DNA from: Bacteroidota bacterium
GTDB taxonomy: Bacteria; Bacteroidota; Bacteroidia; Chitinophagales; Chitinophagaceae
Length of the DNA stretch: 15,309 bases
Direction of reading: 5' to 3'
Assembly (NCBI GenBank): GCA_947462495.1
Contig: CANHOY010000018.1
Location: 1 to 15,309, forward strand
Every line of letters begins with the position of its first letter. Positions within the stretch are counted from its first letter, which is position 1. The notes under the pieces were generated by a model. That model was not told where the DNA came from. It did not search any database and was given only the letters and a program-made list of their open reading frames with translations. The position numbers were made by a program, and so were the translations under genes. This document shows, piece after piece, positions 7,220 through 14,466 of the stretch.

Positions 7220-8611
7220 TTAATAAACTTTTTCTGTAGCCATTTCAGTAGCTACTTTGTTCCAGTCTTTTAATTCCAAACAGCTTTGGTAGTCGGTGTC
7301 TATAAAAATATAAAAACCTGGCACGTTCACTTTAAACCAAGACTCTAATGCTTTAGATTTTTTTACCTCTAATGCTCTCTGAGCAATTTTATTGTAATCT
7401 TCTTTTAAGTTTTCTTTATGTGGTGTAGTTCTTTCTTTAAAATAGACCAATCTTACTGTTTTTCTTCCACGCTCATCTTCAAACACTTGAGGTTCAGAAA
7501 TATCACCTGGTTTCATATTTTTGATCAACATCACCATTTCTTTATCTAATTGATCAATATTTACATAGGTAGAGCCATCACGACCAGTCACTGCACCACC
7601 ACTGAATTTACTTTGATCGTCATCACTATTTTTATTGACCGCTTCACCAAAAGACATTCTACCAGCAATAATTTCTTTTCTAAGGCTATCTAAAAAAAGT
7701 TTGGTTTCTTTAATCTCATCGTTGGTAATAGGAGGAATACGTAAAATGTGTTTTACCACCGCATCATCCCCCGATCTTGAAAGAAGTTGTATAATATGAT
7801 AACCGAATTTTGATTTGATAGGAGCAGAAATTTGACCTTCCTTTAATCTAAAGGACCCAGACATAAATGCTGGATCATAATTGCGTTCATTTCTATTTAA
7901 ACTAAACTGCCCTAAATTTTCTTTAGCGCTAGGGTCTTCAGAATATAATTTAACCAATTGATCAAAAGAATTAATACCTGCATCAATTTGTTTTCTATAG
8001 CCAAGCATTTGTTGAATAACGTATTCTTCCACATCTCTATTGGCCTTTGGATGCATGACCAAAGAAATAACCTGCACTTCACTTTCATACAAAGGCAAGC
8101 TATCAACATTTATTGTTTCATAATAGGCCTTTACTTCATTAGGGGTGATTTTTATTTTATCTACTATTTTTTCCTGCATTTGATCGGCTAATCTTTGTTC
8201 TTTAATCAAAGAACGAAAATCCTCTTTTAATTGAATAACCGACTTACCCGCTACTTCTTCTAAGGCTTCTTTAGAACCAAATTGTTGAATAAAATTTCTA
8301 ATACGGCTATCAATTGCATTTTCTACTTCTTCTTCTGTTACGTTAATGGAATCTTTTTGTGCTTGCAAAACCAATGCCTTACGAATTAATTGCCCCTCAA
8401 TAATTTGACAACCAGTGGGTAGAATCACATTCTCTTGACCTTGGGCTTGTCTTCTATAATCGGAAATCGCATTTTCAATGTCGGATTTTAAAATATATTT
8501 ATCACCAACAGTGGCTACAATTTTATCTGCCAATACTTTTTTTATTTGCGCTTTTGAATGAAAAGAGCTTAATAGAAAAGCAAAAGAAAAAATAACTTTA
8601 AATAATTTCAT
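7220..8611 (-). CDS. SurA-like periplasmic peptidylprolyl isomerase / chaperone
   Basis: This is a secreted parvulin-type protein likely to chaperone outer-membrane proteins. The ATG at 8611 gives 463 residues; the frame also has a TTG one codon upstream. The N-terminus MKLFKVIFSFAFLLSS ending in HSKAQ is a signal peptide with probable cleavage near residues 21-22. A SurA-type N-terminal chaperone domain follows (about 28-165), starting KIVATVGDKYILKSDI. Two parvulin-like domains lie at about 177-280 and 285-395. The first keeps the C-terminal FGYHIIQL segment (His272) but has VISLVM where the first catalytic His is expected. The second keeps KHIL (His288) but ends GRKTVRLVYFKE without FGxHI. 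Both may therefore be weak isomerases. It sits 69 bases after infB and 8 bases before the pirin gene. Whether it is a true SurA orthologue or another PpiC-family paralogue is open. Confidence 0.87.
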   Translation of the reverse strand: MKLFKVIFSFAFLLSSFHSKAQIKKVLADKIVATVGDKYILKSDIENAISDYRRQAQGQENVILPTGCQIIEGQLIRKALVLQAQKDSINVTEEEVENAIDSRIRNFIQQFGSKEALEEVAGKSVIQLKEDFRSLIKEQRLADQMQEKIVDKIKITPNEVKAYYETINVDSLPLYESEVQVISLVMHPKANRDVEEYVIQQMLGYRKQIDAGINSFDQLVKLYSEDPSAKENLGQFSLNRNERNYDPAFMSGSFRLKEGQISAPIKSKFGYHIIQLLSRSGDDAVVKHILRIPPITNDEIKETKLFLDSLRKEIIAGRMSFGEAVNKNSDDDQSKFSGGAVTGRDGSTYVNIDQLDKEMVMLIKNMKPGDISEPQVFEDERGRKTVRLVYFKERTTPHKENLKEDYNKIAQRALEVKKSKALESWFKVNVPGFYIFIDTDYQSCLELKDWNKVATEMATEKVY

Positions 8612-8680
8612 CAATATTTTTATTATTATACAAAGTACTACTACTTAGAATTCACTTCCAAATAGCAATTCTTAATTTTT

Positions 8681-11554
8681 TTATAAAGTACGTTTAACTT
8701 CTTCTTCTTCAAAAGCTTCCACAATATCTCCCACTTTTAAATCAATAAAGTTTTTAATAGTTAATCCGCATTCCATATTAGAAACCACTTCCTTGGCATC
8801 ATCTTTGAAACGTTTTAAGCTACCCAGCTCAGCGCTTTGTCCTTCGCCTTTAGGGTACTCCACAATACCATCGCGAATAATACGTATTTTACTATTTCTA
8901 CTTAATTTGCCATCTAATACAAAACATCCTGCCACCGTGGCTTTGTCAAACTTGTACACTTCTCTTACTTCTACGTTGGCCACAATTTTTTCTTGAATTT
9001 TTGGCTCCAACATACCTTCCATCGCACTCTTAATTTCGTCAATGGCGTTGTAGATGATAGAATATAATTTTATCTCTACCCCTTCCGTTTCAGCCAACTT
9101 ATTGGCTTGCATAGAAGGTCTTACGTTAAATCCAATAATGATGGCGTCAGAAGCAGCAGAAAGCAATACATCCGATTCAGAAATTTGTCCTACTCCTTTT
9201 AAAATAACTCTAATGGCAATTTCTTCGGTCGATAATTTTTGTAAAGAATCACTTAAGGCTTCTACAGAACCATCCACGTCACCTTTAATAATAATATTTA
9301 ATTCCTTAAAGTTGCCTAAGGCCAAACGACGACCAATTTCATCCAATGTAATATGTTTTCTAGTTCTTAAACCTTGCTCTCTTAATAATTGAGCACGTTT
9401 AGTGGCCAATTCTTTTGCTTCCGCTTCATCTTCAAATACTTTAAATTTCTCACCCGCTTGTGGGGCGCCATTTAATCCTAAAATTACCACTGGAGTTGAA
9501 GGAGGTGCTACTTCGATACGTTGATTACGCTCGTTAAACATCGCTTTTACTCTACCATAATATTGACCAGATAAAATTAAATCACCTTGACGTAAAGTTC
9601 CATTTTGAACTAATATCGTAGCTACATAACCACGGCCTTTATCCAAAGAAGCTTCAATAATACTTCCAGAACCTTCTCTGTTTGGATTTGCTTTTAAATC
9701 TAATAAATCAGATTCTAAAATAACTTTCTCTAATAAAGAATCTACATTCAAACCTTGTTTAGCAGATAATTCTTGGTTTTGGAATTTACCACCCCAAGCT
9801 TCTACTAAGATATTCATTTGAGATAATTGCTCATAAATCTTTTGAGGATTCGCGCCGTCTTTATCAATTTTATTAACTGCAAAAATCATAGGCACATTCG
9901 CCGCTTGCGCGTGACTAATGGCTTCCTTGGTTTGAGGCATCACTGCATCATCCGCAGCTACTACAATAATTGCGATATCAGTTACTTTGGCACCACGTGC
10001 ACGCATCGCTGTAAAGGCTTCGTGGCCGGGTGTATCTAAGAAAGTAATGGCTTTCCCATTAGGCAAAGTCACTTCATAAGCTCCAATATGTTGTGTAATT
10101 CCTCCTGCTTCTCCTGCTACTACATTGGCATTACGGATATAATCCAATAAAGAAGTTTTACCATGATCTACGTGACCCATAATGGTTACAATAGGAGGAC
10201 GCTCCACTAAGTTCGCTAAATCTTCTGCTTCCTCTTCTTCATCCATTTCTTCTGCATCTTCTAATCCAACAAACTCTACTTCAAATCCAAATTCACTAGC
10301 CACTAATTCAATTACTTCTGCATCTAAACGTTGGTTAATAGAAACCATGATGCCTAAATTCATACACTTGCTAATAATATCAGCAAAGCTTACATCCATC
10401 AAACTAGATAACTCACTTACTGTTACGAACTCGGTAACTTGTAATTTATTATCTGTTACTTCATTAGTTTCATTTTCTGCAGCTTCATCTCTTTTCGCAC
10501 GTCTGTATTTAGATTTCAAACTTTTTCCTCTTCCACCGGCACCTGCTAATTTAGCTTGTGTCTCTTTAATCTTATCTTGAATTGCTTTTTGACCAATTTC
10601 TTTTTGTTCAGCAGTTTGAGGAGCATTTCTGTTTCCACCACGAGCACCCCCTTGTCCTGGTCTTGCTCCGCCGCCTGGTCTTGCACCACCACCTTGACCT
10701 TGATACCCACCACCTGGTCTTGCGCCACCACCCTGACCTTGATACCCACCGCCTGGTCTTTGACCGCCACCCTGCGCACCCCCTTGTTGAGGTTGATTTG
10801 GATTACCGCCTTGAGATGGAATACGTTTACGTTTACGTTTTTCCTCTTGACTCATTGGCTTCGGACGTGTATCGCTATTAATAGGTAAATCAATTTTACC
10901 CATTACTTTAGGACCTTCTAATTTTTTGGTAGCAATGTTTTCAATTTTTCCATGCACATTTTCAGGCGCAACGGAATGATCTACAGGAGCTGGCTTTTCT
11001 TTAGCTGGTGCAGGCTCTTCTGTTTTTTTAGCCGATTTTTTTGCAGGCGTTTCTTTAGCAGTTTTTGCTTCAGGCTCTTCAGTTTTTTTAGCCGATTTTT
11101 TAGGTCTAGTAGAAGAATCAATTAAAGAAAGATCAATTTTATCAACTACTTTAAGAGATTCCAATTCTGGTGAAGCTAATTTTGTTTTCTTCGGCTTCTC
11201 TACTTCCACTTTTGCTTCTGGCTTTACTTCTTCTACTGCAGGCCATGCTTTATTTTCAGCAGGCTTTGCTTCCACTTTAGGTGCTTCTACTTCAACCACA
11301 ACAGGTTTCTTCACCTTATCTTTATCGGCAACAGCATTTTTAGGTAATTCTACATGGTCTGCTTTATTTCTAGCTACTTTATCGCTTTGAAATTCTGCTT
11401 GCAGAGAATAATACTGATCCTCAGTTAATTTAGCTGTAGCCTTAAGGTCCTCTTTGGGAAAACCTTTTTTCACTAAGAATTCAATCAAGGTATCTTGACC
11501 GATGTTGAACTCTTTAGCAGCTGCTAACAGTCTTGGTAGTTTCAATTCTGACAT
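8681..11554 (-). CDS. infB: Translation initiation factor IF-2
   Basis: IF-2 is the GTPase that brings initiator fMet-tRNA to the 30S subunit and promotes subunit joining. The 957-residue product starts with an IF2_N-type segment (about 3-55). Then comes a long Lys/Glu/Ala/Pro-rich stretch (60-240), a basic KRKRKR patch (239-244), a Gly/Gln/Arg repeat linker (248-310) and a second IF2_N-like region (about 372-430). The G domain follows: G1 GHVDHGKT (460-467), G2 GITQHIGAY (485-493), G3 DTPGH (507-511) and G4 NKID (561-564). Domains II, III and the C-terminal tRNA-binding domain complete the protein. The start is the only in-frame ATG at the expected place. It is the third gene of the rimP-nusA-infB operon, 68 bases after nusA, with a possible extra promoter box in that gap. 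The N-terminal extension is long, as in other Bacteroidota. Confidence 0.97.
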   Translation of the reverse strand: MSELKLPRLLAAAKEFNIGQDTLIEFLVKKGFPKEDLKATAKLTEDQYYSLQAEFQSDKVARNKADHVELPKNAVADKDKVKKPVVVEVEAPKVEAKPAENKAWPAVEEVKPEAKVEVEKPKKTKLASPELESLKVVDKIDLSLIDSSTRPKKSAKKTEEPEAKTAKETPAKKSAKKTEEPAPAKEKPAPVDHSVAPENVHGKIENIATKKLEGPKVMGKIDLPINSDTRPKPMSQEEKRKRKRIPSQGGNPNQPQQGGAQGGGQRPGGGYQGQGGGARPGGGYQGQGGGARPGGGARPGQGGARGGNRNAPQTAEQKEIGQKAIQDKIKETQAKLAGAGGRGKSLKSKYRRAKRDEAAENETNEVTDNKLQVTEFVTVSELSSLMDVSFADIISKCMNLGIMVSINQRLDAEVIELVASEFGFEVEFVGLEDAEEMDEEEEAEDLANLVERPPIVTIMGHVDHGKTSLLDYIRNANVVAGEAGGITQHIGAYEVTLPNGKAITFLDTPGHEAFTAMRARGAKVTDIAIIVVAADDAVMPQTKEAISHAQAANVPMIFAVNKIDKDGANPQKIYEQLSQMNILVEAWGGKFQNQELSAKQGLNVDSLLEKVILESDLLDLKANPNREGSGSIIEASLDKGRGYVATILVQNGTLRQGDLILSGQYYGRVKAMFNERNQRIEVAPPSTPVVILGLNGAPQAGEKFKVFEDEAEAKELATKRAQLLREQGLRTRKHITLDEIGRRLALGNFKELNIIIKGDVDGSVEALSDSLQKLSTEEIAIRVILKGVGQISESDVLLSAASDAIIIGFNVRPSMQANKLAETEGVEIKLYSIIYNAIDEIKSAMEGMLEPKIQEKIVANVEVREVYKFDKATVAGCFVLDGKLSRNSKIRIIRDGIVEYPKGEGQSAELGSLKRFKDDAKEVVSNMECGLTIKNFIDLKVGDIVEAFEEEEVKRTL
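10671..10748. repeat. Two tandem 39-bp repeats inside infB (Gly-rich linker)
   Basis: Copy one is 10671-10709 and copy two 10710-10748. They differ at only a few bases, and a degenerate third copy begins at 10749. Read on the minus strand each unit encodes the 13-residue unit YQGQGGGARPGGG. The unit is in frame, so copy-number change would lengthen or shorten the linker without breaking IF-2. Confidence 0.9.
11011..11100. repeat. Duplicated 30-bp segment inside infB (Lys-rich linker)
   Basis: Segments 11011-11040 and 11071-11100 are identical except for one base and are offset by exactly 60 bases. On the minus strand both encode the KKSAKKTEEP stretch at IF-2 residues 152-161 and 172-181. 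This indicates a past in-frame duplication of about 20 codons in the disordered N-terminal region. Confidence 0.85.
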
Positions 11555-11598
11555 TCTGTTGTTTTTTGTCCCGATTTAACGGAACGAGTCACCTAATA

Positions 11599-11606
11599 CA
11601 AATATA
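11599..11606 (-). promoter_or_regulatory. Possible internal -7 box (TATATTTG) before infB
   Basis: On the minus strand this is an exact TAnnTTTG match in the 68-base nusA-infB gap, 44 bases before the infB ATG at 11554. No -33 TTTG lies at the usual spacing, so a secondary infB promoter is only a possibility. Confidence 0.3.
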
Positions 11607-11622
11607 TTTCAAAAATCAAAGG

Positions 11623-12873
11623 TTATTCACCTTTATCAAATTCTTCTTGTAAGATACGGCGCACATCTGCAATCGTTTCTTTCTCTAAATCGGTTCTTTT
11701 TTCTAATTCTTCAGCGCCTAAATTCAATACGCTTCTAGCCGTATCGCAACCCACACGCTTGAATTCATCAATAATCCAAGTTTCAATTTCATCGGTAAAT
11801 TCATCCAAGTCAATATCAAATTCATCCACAATTTCTTCGTCTTCACGGTACACATCTAATTCATACCCGGTTAACTCAGAAGCTAATTTAATATTCACCC
11901 CTCTACGCCCAATGGCCAATGAAACTTGATCTGCTTTTAAATACACATCAACGTGCATTTTTTCAGAATCAATATTCATATAACTAATTTTTGAAGGCGT
12001 TAAAGAACGTTGAATTAACAACTGCGTATTGGTGGTAAAATTAATTACATCAATATTTTCATTTTTCAACTCTCTAACAATTCCATGAATACGACTTCCT
12101 TTCATACCTACGCAAGCACCCACTGGATCAATACGATCATCGAAAGATTCCACTGCCACTTTTGCACGCTCCCCTGGCTCACGCACAATTTTTTTAATGG
12201 TGATTAAACCATCAAAAATTTCAGGTACTTCTATTTCTAATAATTTTGCAAGGAATAAAGGACTTGTTCTAGATAAGATAATGACTGGTGAATTATTTTT
12301 CATGTCCACTCTTGCAATAACCGATCTAATATTTTCTCCTTTCTTGAAAAAATCTTGTGGAATTTGCTCAGTCTTAGGTAAGATTAATTCATTGCCTTCC
12401 TCATCCAACAACAAGACTTCTTTTTTCCAAACTTGATAAATTTCAGCGTTGATGATTTCGCCAATTCTGTCAGAGTATTTCTTCACTAAAGCAGTTTTCT
12501 TCAAATCGTTGATACGAGAAGCCAATGTTTGCTTAGCCGCAAGGATGGCTCTTCTTCCGAAGTCTAAGATGTCAACTTCCTCTAATAAATCTTCCCCTAC
12601 TTCATAATCGGGTTGAATTTTTATTGCTTCAGAGTATGATACTTCCTCTAATGGATTATCCACATCATCATCGTCTCTAATTTGACGACGACGAATAATT
12701 TCAAGGTCACCCTTTTCAGCGTTTACAATTACATCAAAGTTTTCATCGCTACCGTATTTTTTTCTTAATAAAGTTTTGAAAACGTCTTCCACTACTTTCA
12801 TCATCGTAGGGCGATCAATGCTTTCTGCGTCTTTAAACTCCTGAAAGGCTTCTATCAAATTTATACTTGCCAT
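11623..12873 (-). CDS. nusA: Transcription termination/antitermination factor NusA
   Basis: NusA binds RNA polymerase and nascent RNA, modulating pausing, intrinsic termination and antitermination. The 416-residue product has the expected order: an N-terminal polymerase-binding domain (about 1-125), an S1 domain (about 132-202), then KH1 with GACVGMKGSRIHGIVREL (252-269) and KH2 with LAIGRRGVNIKLASEL (319-334). The SRTSPLFLAKLLEIEVPEIFDG linker (201-222) between S1 and KH1 is highly family-specific. An acidic stretch (343-365) and a C-terminal helix-hairpin-helix-like segment (about 375-415) follow. The E. coli acidic repeats are absent, as in most non-proteobacterial NusA. It lies between rimP (41 bases upstream) and infB (68 bases downstream), the classical order. 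In E. coli, NusA autoregulates its operon; a hairpin in this operon's leader would be a natural target, though that is inference. Confidence 0.97.
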   Translation of the reverse strand: MASINLIEAFQEFKDAESIDRPTMMKVVEDVFKTLLRKKYGSDENFDVIVNAEKGDLEIIRRRQIRDDDDVDNPLEEVSYSEAIKIQPDYEVGEDLLEEVDILDFGRRAILAAKQTLASRINDLKKTALVKKYSDRIGEIINAEIYQVWKKEVLLLDEEGNELILPKTEQIPQDFFKKGENIRSVIARVDMKNNSPVIILSRTSPLFLAKLLEIEVPEIFDGLITIKKIVREPGERAKVAVESFDDRIDPVGACVGMKGSRIHGIVRELKNENIDVINFTTNTQLLIQRSLTPSKISYMNIDSEKMHVDVYLKADQVSLAIGRRGVNIKLASELTGYELDVYREDEEIVDEFDIDLDEFTDEIETWIIDEFKRVGCDTARSVLNLGAEELEKRTDLEKETIADVRRILQEEFDKGE

Positions 12874-12914
12874 AACATAATTTTTTTTCAGACTTCTGCC
12901 TGATTTTTTGTTTG

Positions 12915-13385
12915 TTAAAATTGAATTTGAACGATGGTTGTTTTTATTTGTTCAAAAGGAATTAATAATTCTTGCACTGCTGCTTTTTTACCTTTCCCTT
13001 CTGTCCATTCTATTAATATATCTTTTTCTGTTACCGTTTTTAAAATTCCCTCTTTAATGCTTTCATCCAAAAAAGTGACTTCCACTTTACGTCCTATATT
13101 TTTTACATACTGACGATTCAATAATAACGGCTCGTCAATTCCAGGCGATGACACTTCTAAGGAAAAATCTCCTTCTGGAAACCAGGCCGCTTCTTCCATA
13201 ATTCGGTATAATTTCCGATTGATGAAAGTGCACTTTTCAATGGGCAAACCTTGATCACCGTCCAAAAATATTTTAATATTGTTGGTAGGCTTTACTTTAA
13301 TCTGAACACAGAAGTAGTTGGGCTCCTCTTTAAGAAGTTGCTCCAAAATTGGATTCACTAAGTCTATGATCTCGTTTGCTTGCAT
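12915..13385 (-). CDS. rimP: Ribosome maturation factor RimP
   Basis: RimP assists 30S subunit assembly. With ATG 13385 the product is 156 residues, the normal family length. The signature LEVSSPGIDEPL (76-87) and the preceding INRKLYRIMEE helix mark the N-terminal domain; the GRKVEVTF segment (98-105) begins the C-terminal SH3-like domain, which is strongly supported by RNA-like context and order. The frame is open to a TTG at 13487, but that extension would add a hydrophobic, non-family N-terminus. It would also read through the leader hairpin and promoter, so it is rejected. nusA starts 41 bases after the stop. Expression is likely driven by the promoter at 13444-13476. A stem plus U-rich tract sits immediately before the start codon. 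Confidence 0.93.
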   Translation of the reverse strand: MQANEIIDLVNPILEQLLKEEPNYFCVQIKVKPTNNIKIFLDGDQGLPIEKCTFINRKLYRIMEEAAWFPEGDFSLEVSSPGIDEPLLLNRQYVKNIGRKVEVTFLDESIKEGILKTVTEKDILIEWTEGKGKKAAVQELLIPFEQIKTTIVQIQF

Positions 13386-13390
13386 ACTTA

Positions 13391-13422
13391 AAAAAGAAGA
13401 AGGGAACGATTTCGTTCCCTTC
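13391..13422 (-). terminator. Terminator-like hairpin and U-tract in the rimP leader
   Basis: In the minus-strand RNA, bases 13422-13413 pair with 13408-13399 to form a perfect 10-bp stem (GAAGGGAACG with CGUUCCCUUC) around the tetraloop AAAU. It is followed directly by UUCUUUUUU (13398-13390). The tract ends five bases before the rimP AUG at 13385. The structure has intrinsic-terminator form but lies between the operon's promoter and its first gene, so it may be an attenuator or may control translation start. On the plus strand no T-run follows. Confidence 0.7.
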
Positions 13423-13443
13423 ACATTTTCTTCTATTCTATAC

Positions 13444-13476
13444 CAAAGGTAATAAAACAGGATGAAATATCCCAAA
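13444..13476 (-). promoter_or_regulatory. Promoter of the rimP-nusA-infB operon
   Basis: On the minus strand TTTG (13476-13473) is followed after 21 bases by TACCTTTG (13451-13444). This matches both elements and the 19-21 base spacing of the Bacteroidota consensus TTTG-N19-21-TAnnTTTG, and is the only complete match found near a start in this window. Transcription would start near 13436-13439, leaving a leader of about 50 bases that includes the hairpin. Confidence 0.7.
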
Positions 13477-13493
13477 AATATTGCCAAGCGCCT

Positions 13494-13501
13494 TATTTTT
13501 G
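13494..13501 (+). promoter_or_regulatory. Putative -7 box (TATTTTTG) of the small membrane protein gene
   Basis: This is an exact TAnnTTTG match ending four bases before the ATG at 13506. With the usual distance from box to start site, transcription would begin at or next to the start codon, giving a leaderless mRNA. No -33 TTTG was found at standard spacing. The box lies only 18 bases from the -33 element of the divergent rimP promoter. Confidence 0.5.
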
Positions 13502-13505
13502 CAAT

Positions 13506-13751
13506 ATGATGAAGCTAATTATTTACGGAATGTTGATCTACTTTTTATACAAAGTAATATTCCAAGTAGTGTTGCCAGTAAGTAAAGGGGTAAAGACCGT
13601 TAGGGCCAATATGGAAAAAATGCAACAACAACAACAGGCAGAAGCCTTTAAAAATGCACAACAACCCAATACGGCTGCTGCAAGCGCACCCAAAAAAGAG
13701 GCCCCAGTAGAGGCAGAATACATTGAATTTGAGGAAGTTAAGAAGAAATAG
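13506..13751 (+). CDS. Small membrane-anchored protein, DUF4834-like
   Basis: An 81-residue protein with one N-terminal hydrophobic segment (about residues 3-25, IIYGMLIYFLYKVIFQVVLP). Next comes a short basic amphipathic stretch, a Gln-rich run (QQQQQ near 40-44), an Ala/Pro/Asn-rich linker and an acidic tail, AEYIEFEEVKKK. This layout, a membrane anchor with a charged cytoplasmic tail ending in a YIEFEEV-type motif, resembles the Bacteroidota DUF4834 family as I recall it; function is unknown. Two adjacent ATG codons (13506 and 13509) could serve as start. The promoter box favours a leaderless transcript from here. It is divergent from rimP and convergent with the HAD phosphatase gene, with only 17 bases between the two stops. 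Codon use and the clean reading frame support a real gene. Confidence 0.8.
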   Translation: MMKLIIYGMLIYFLYKVIFQVVLPVSKGVKTVRANMEKMQQQQQAEAFKNAQQPNTAAASAPKKEAPVEAEYIEFEEVKKK

Positions 13752-13768
13752 GACTCTAAAATAAGGGT

Positions 13769-14392
13769 CTATAAATAGGAAGCGATATCCTTTTCCACCG
13801 TCATCCCTTCTTTTAAATGAAGCACTTGTAAGCCCACCGAGGCGGCAGCGATAATATTGGGCTCATTATCATCTATAAATAGGGTTTCCCCTGCCATTAA
13901 CCCCTCTTTCTCAATAATATAAATAAAAGATGCTGGATCGGGTTTCCGCATACCCATTTCATGAGAAAAATAAGGCGTCTTAAAAAGAGAAACAAAAGGA
14001 TAATTCGCAATTGTATTTTGAAATTCTGCTATAAAATGATCATGGTGGATTTGATTGGTATTGGAATATAAAAAAGTATTGTACTTCGCATGATTTTCTT
14101 TAATCCACTCAATGCTTTTTTTCCTAAAACCTACCAGTAATGCATTCCAACCAAATTTGATTTGCTTATTGGATAAAGGCAAATTAGATAAAGTTCTTAC
14201 CCCGTCATAAAATTCCTGCTCATTTACAAAGCCCATTTCTACATCTAAAAACAATTGATGCGATTTATTCAATGTAAAGAATTGGTCAAAACCTTCTATG
14301 CCGATAGAGGCAAAAGCAATATTCATTTTCTTAAAATCAATATCATACAAGACGTTGCCTAAGTCAAATATTAAATTTTTTACAGCCGCCAT
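13769..14392 (-). CDS. HAD-superfamily phosphatase (HAD-IA, YihX-like)
   Basis: A 207-residue haloacid-dehalogenase-type hydrolase. Motif I is IFDLGNVLYDID, with nucleophile Asp10; the residue two positions on is Gly12 rather than the usual general-acid Asp, as in E. coli YihX, an alpha-glucose-1-phosphatase, whose motif is nearly the same. Motif II is YSNTN (Ser110), motif III is MRKPDP (Lys150) and motif IV is FIDDNEPNI (Asp174, Asp175). The cap region between about 18 and 85 is alpha-helical, class C1. A small sugar phosphate is the most likely substrate, but this cannot be fixed from sequence. It runs convergently with the DUF4834-like gene and divergently from the VOC gene (74-base gap). 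No good promoter box was seen for it. Confidence 0.88.
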   Translation of the reverse strand: MAAVKNLIFDLGNVLYDIDFKKMNIAFASIGIEGFDQFFTLNKSHQLFLDVEMGFVNEQEFYDGVRTLSNLPLSNKQIKFGWNALLVGFRKKSIEWIKENHAKYNTFLYSNTNQIHHDHFIAEFQNTIANYPFVSLFKTPYFSHEMGMRKPDPASFIYIIEKEGLMAGETLFIDDNEPNIIAAASVGLQVLHLKEGMTVEKDIASYL

Positions 14393-14454
14393 TGATATTG
14401 TATTATTTGGGAATAAATAGAGTAATAAAGGTATAGAAAGATTTTAAATAATTG

Positions 14455-14462
14455 TACATTTG
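14455..14462 (+). promoter_or_regulatory. Putative -7 box (TACATTTG) of the VOC-family gene
   Basis: An exact TAnnTTTG match ends four bases before the ATG at 14467, the same geometry as the box before the gene at 13506. This predicts transcription starting at or near the start codon. No -33 TTTG lies at 19-21 bases; a TTTG at 14406-14409 is too far away. Confidence 0.5.
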
Positions 14463-14466
14463 AAAT

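Noticed and set aside
8615..8680. Gap between infB and the SurA-like gene, with CAAAGTACTA resembling a reversed -7 box
   Set aside because: The spacing inside the motif does not fit CAAAnnTA, and no convincing terminator follows infB; co-transcription is as likely.
10671..10776. Repeats of about 39 bp, which could suggest a CRISPR array
   Set aside because: The units are directly tandem without spacers, in frame within infB, and encode a Gly-rich linker.
10182..10888. Several plus-strand open frames opposite infB, rich in Ser/Thr/Leu or His/Leu
   Set aside because: They mirror the repetitive, low-complexity coding sequence of IF-2 on the other strand, have no recognisable domain and no promoter, and IF-2 itself is unmistakable.
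12888..12909. Small hairpin (TCAGAC/GCCTGA) followed by six T on the plus strand, in the rimP-nusA gap
   Set aside because: In the direction with the T-run it would terminate only antisense RNA, and the stem has a mismatch; in the operon direction it is followed by A residues, so it is not a terminator.
13386..13487. RimP extended to a TTG start at 13487
   Set aside because: It would add 34 hydrophobic residues not found in RimP and would translate the promoter and hairpin; ATG 13385 gives the family length.
13752..13769. Six-base stem (GACTCT/AGGGTC) between the convergent DUF4834-like and HAD genes
   Set aside because: It contains a G-U pair and has no T-run on either side; too weak to call a bidirectional terminator.
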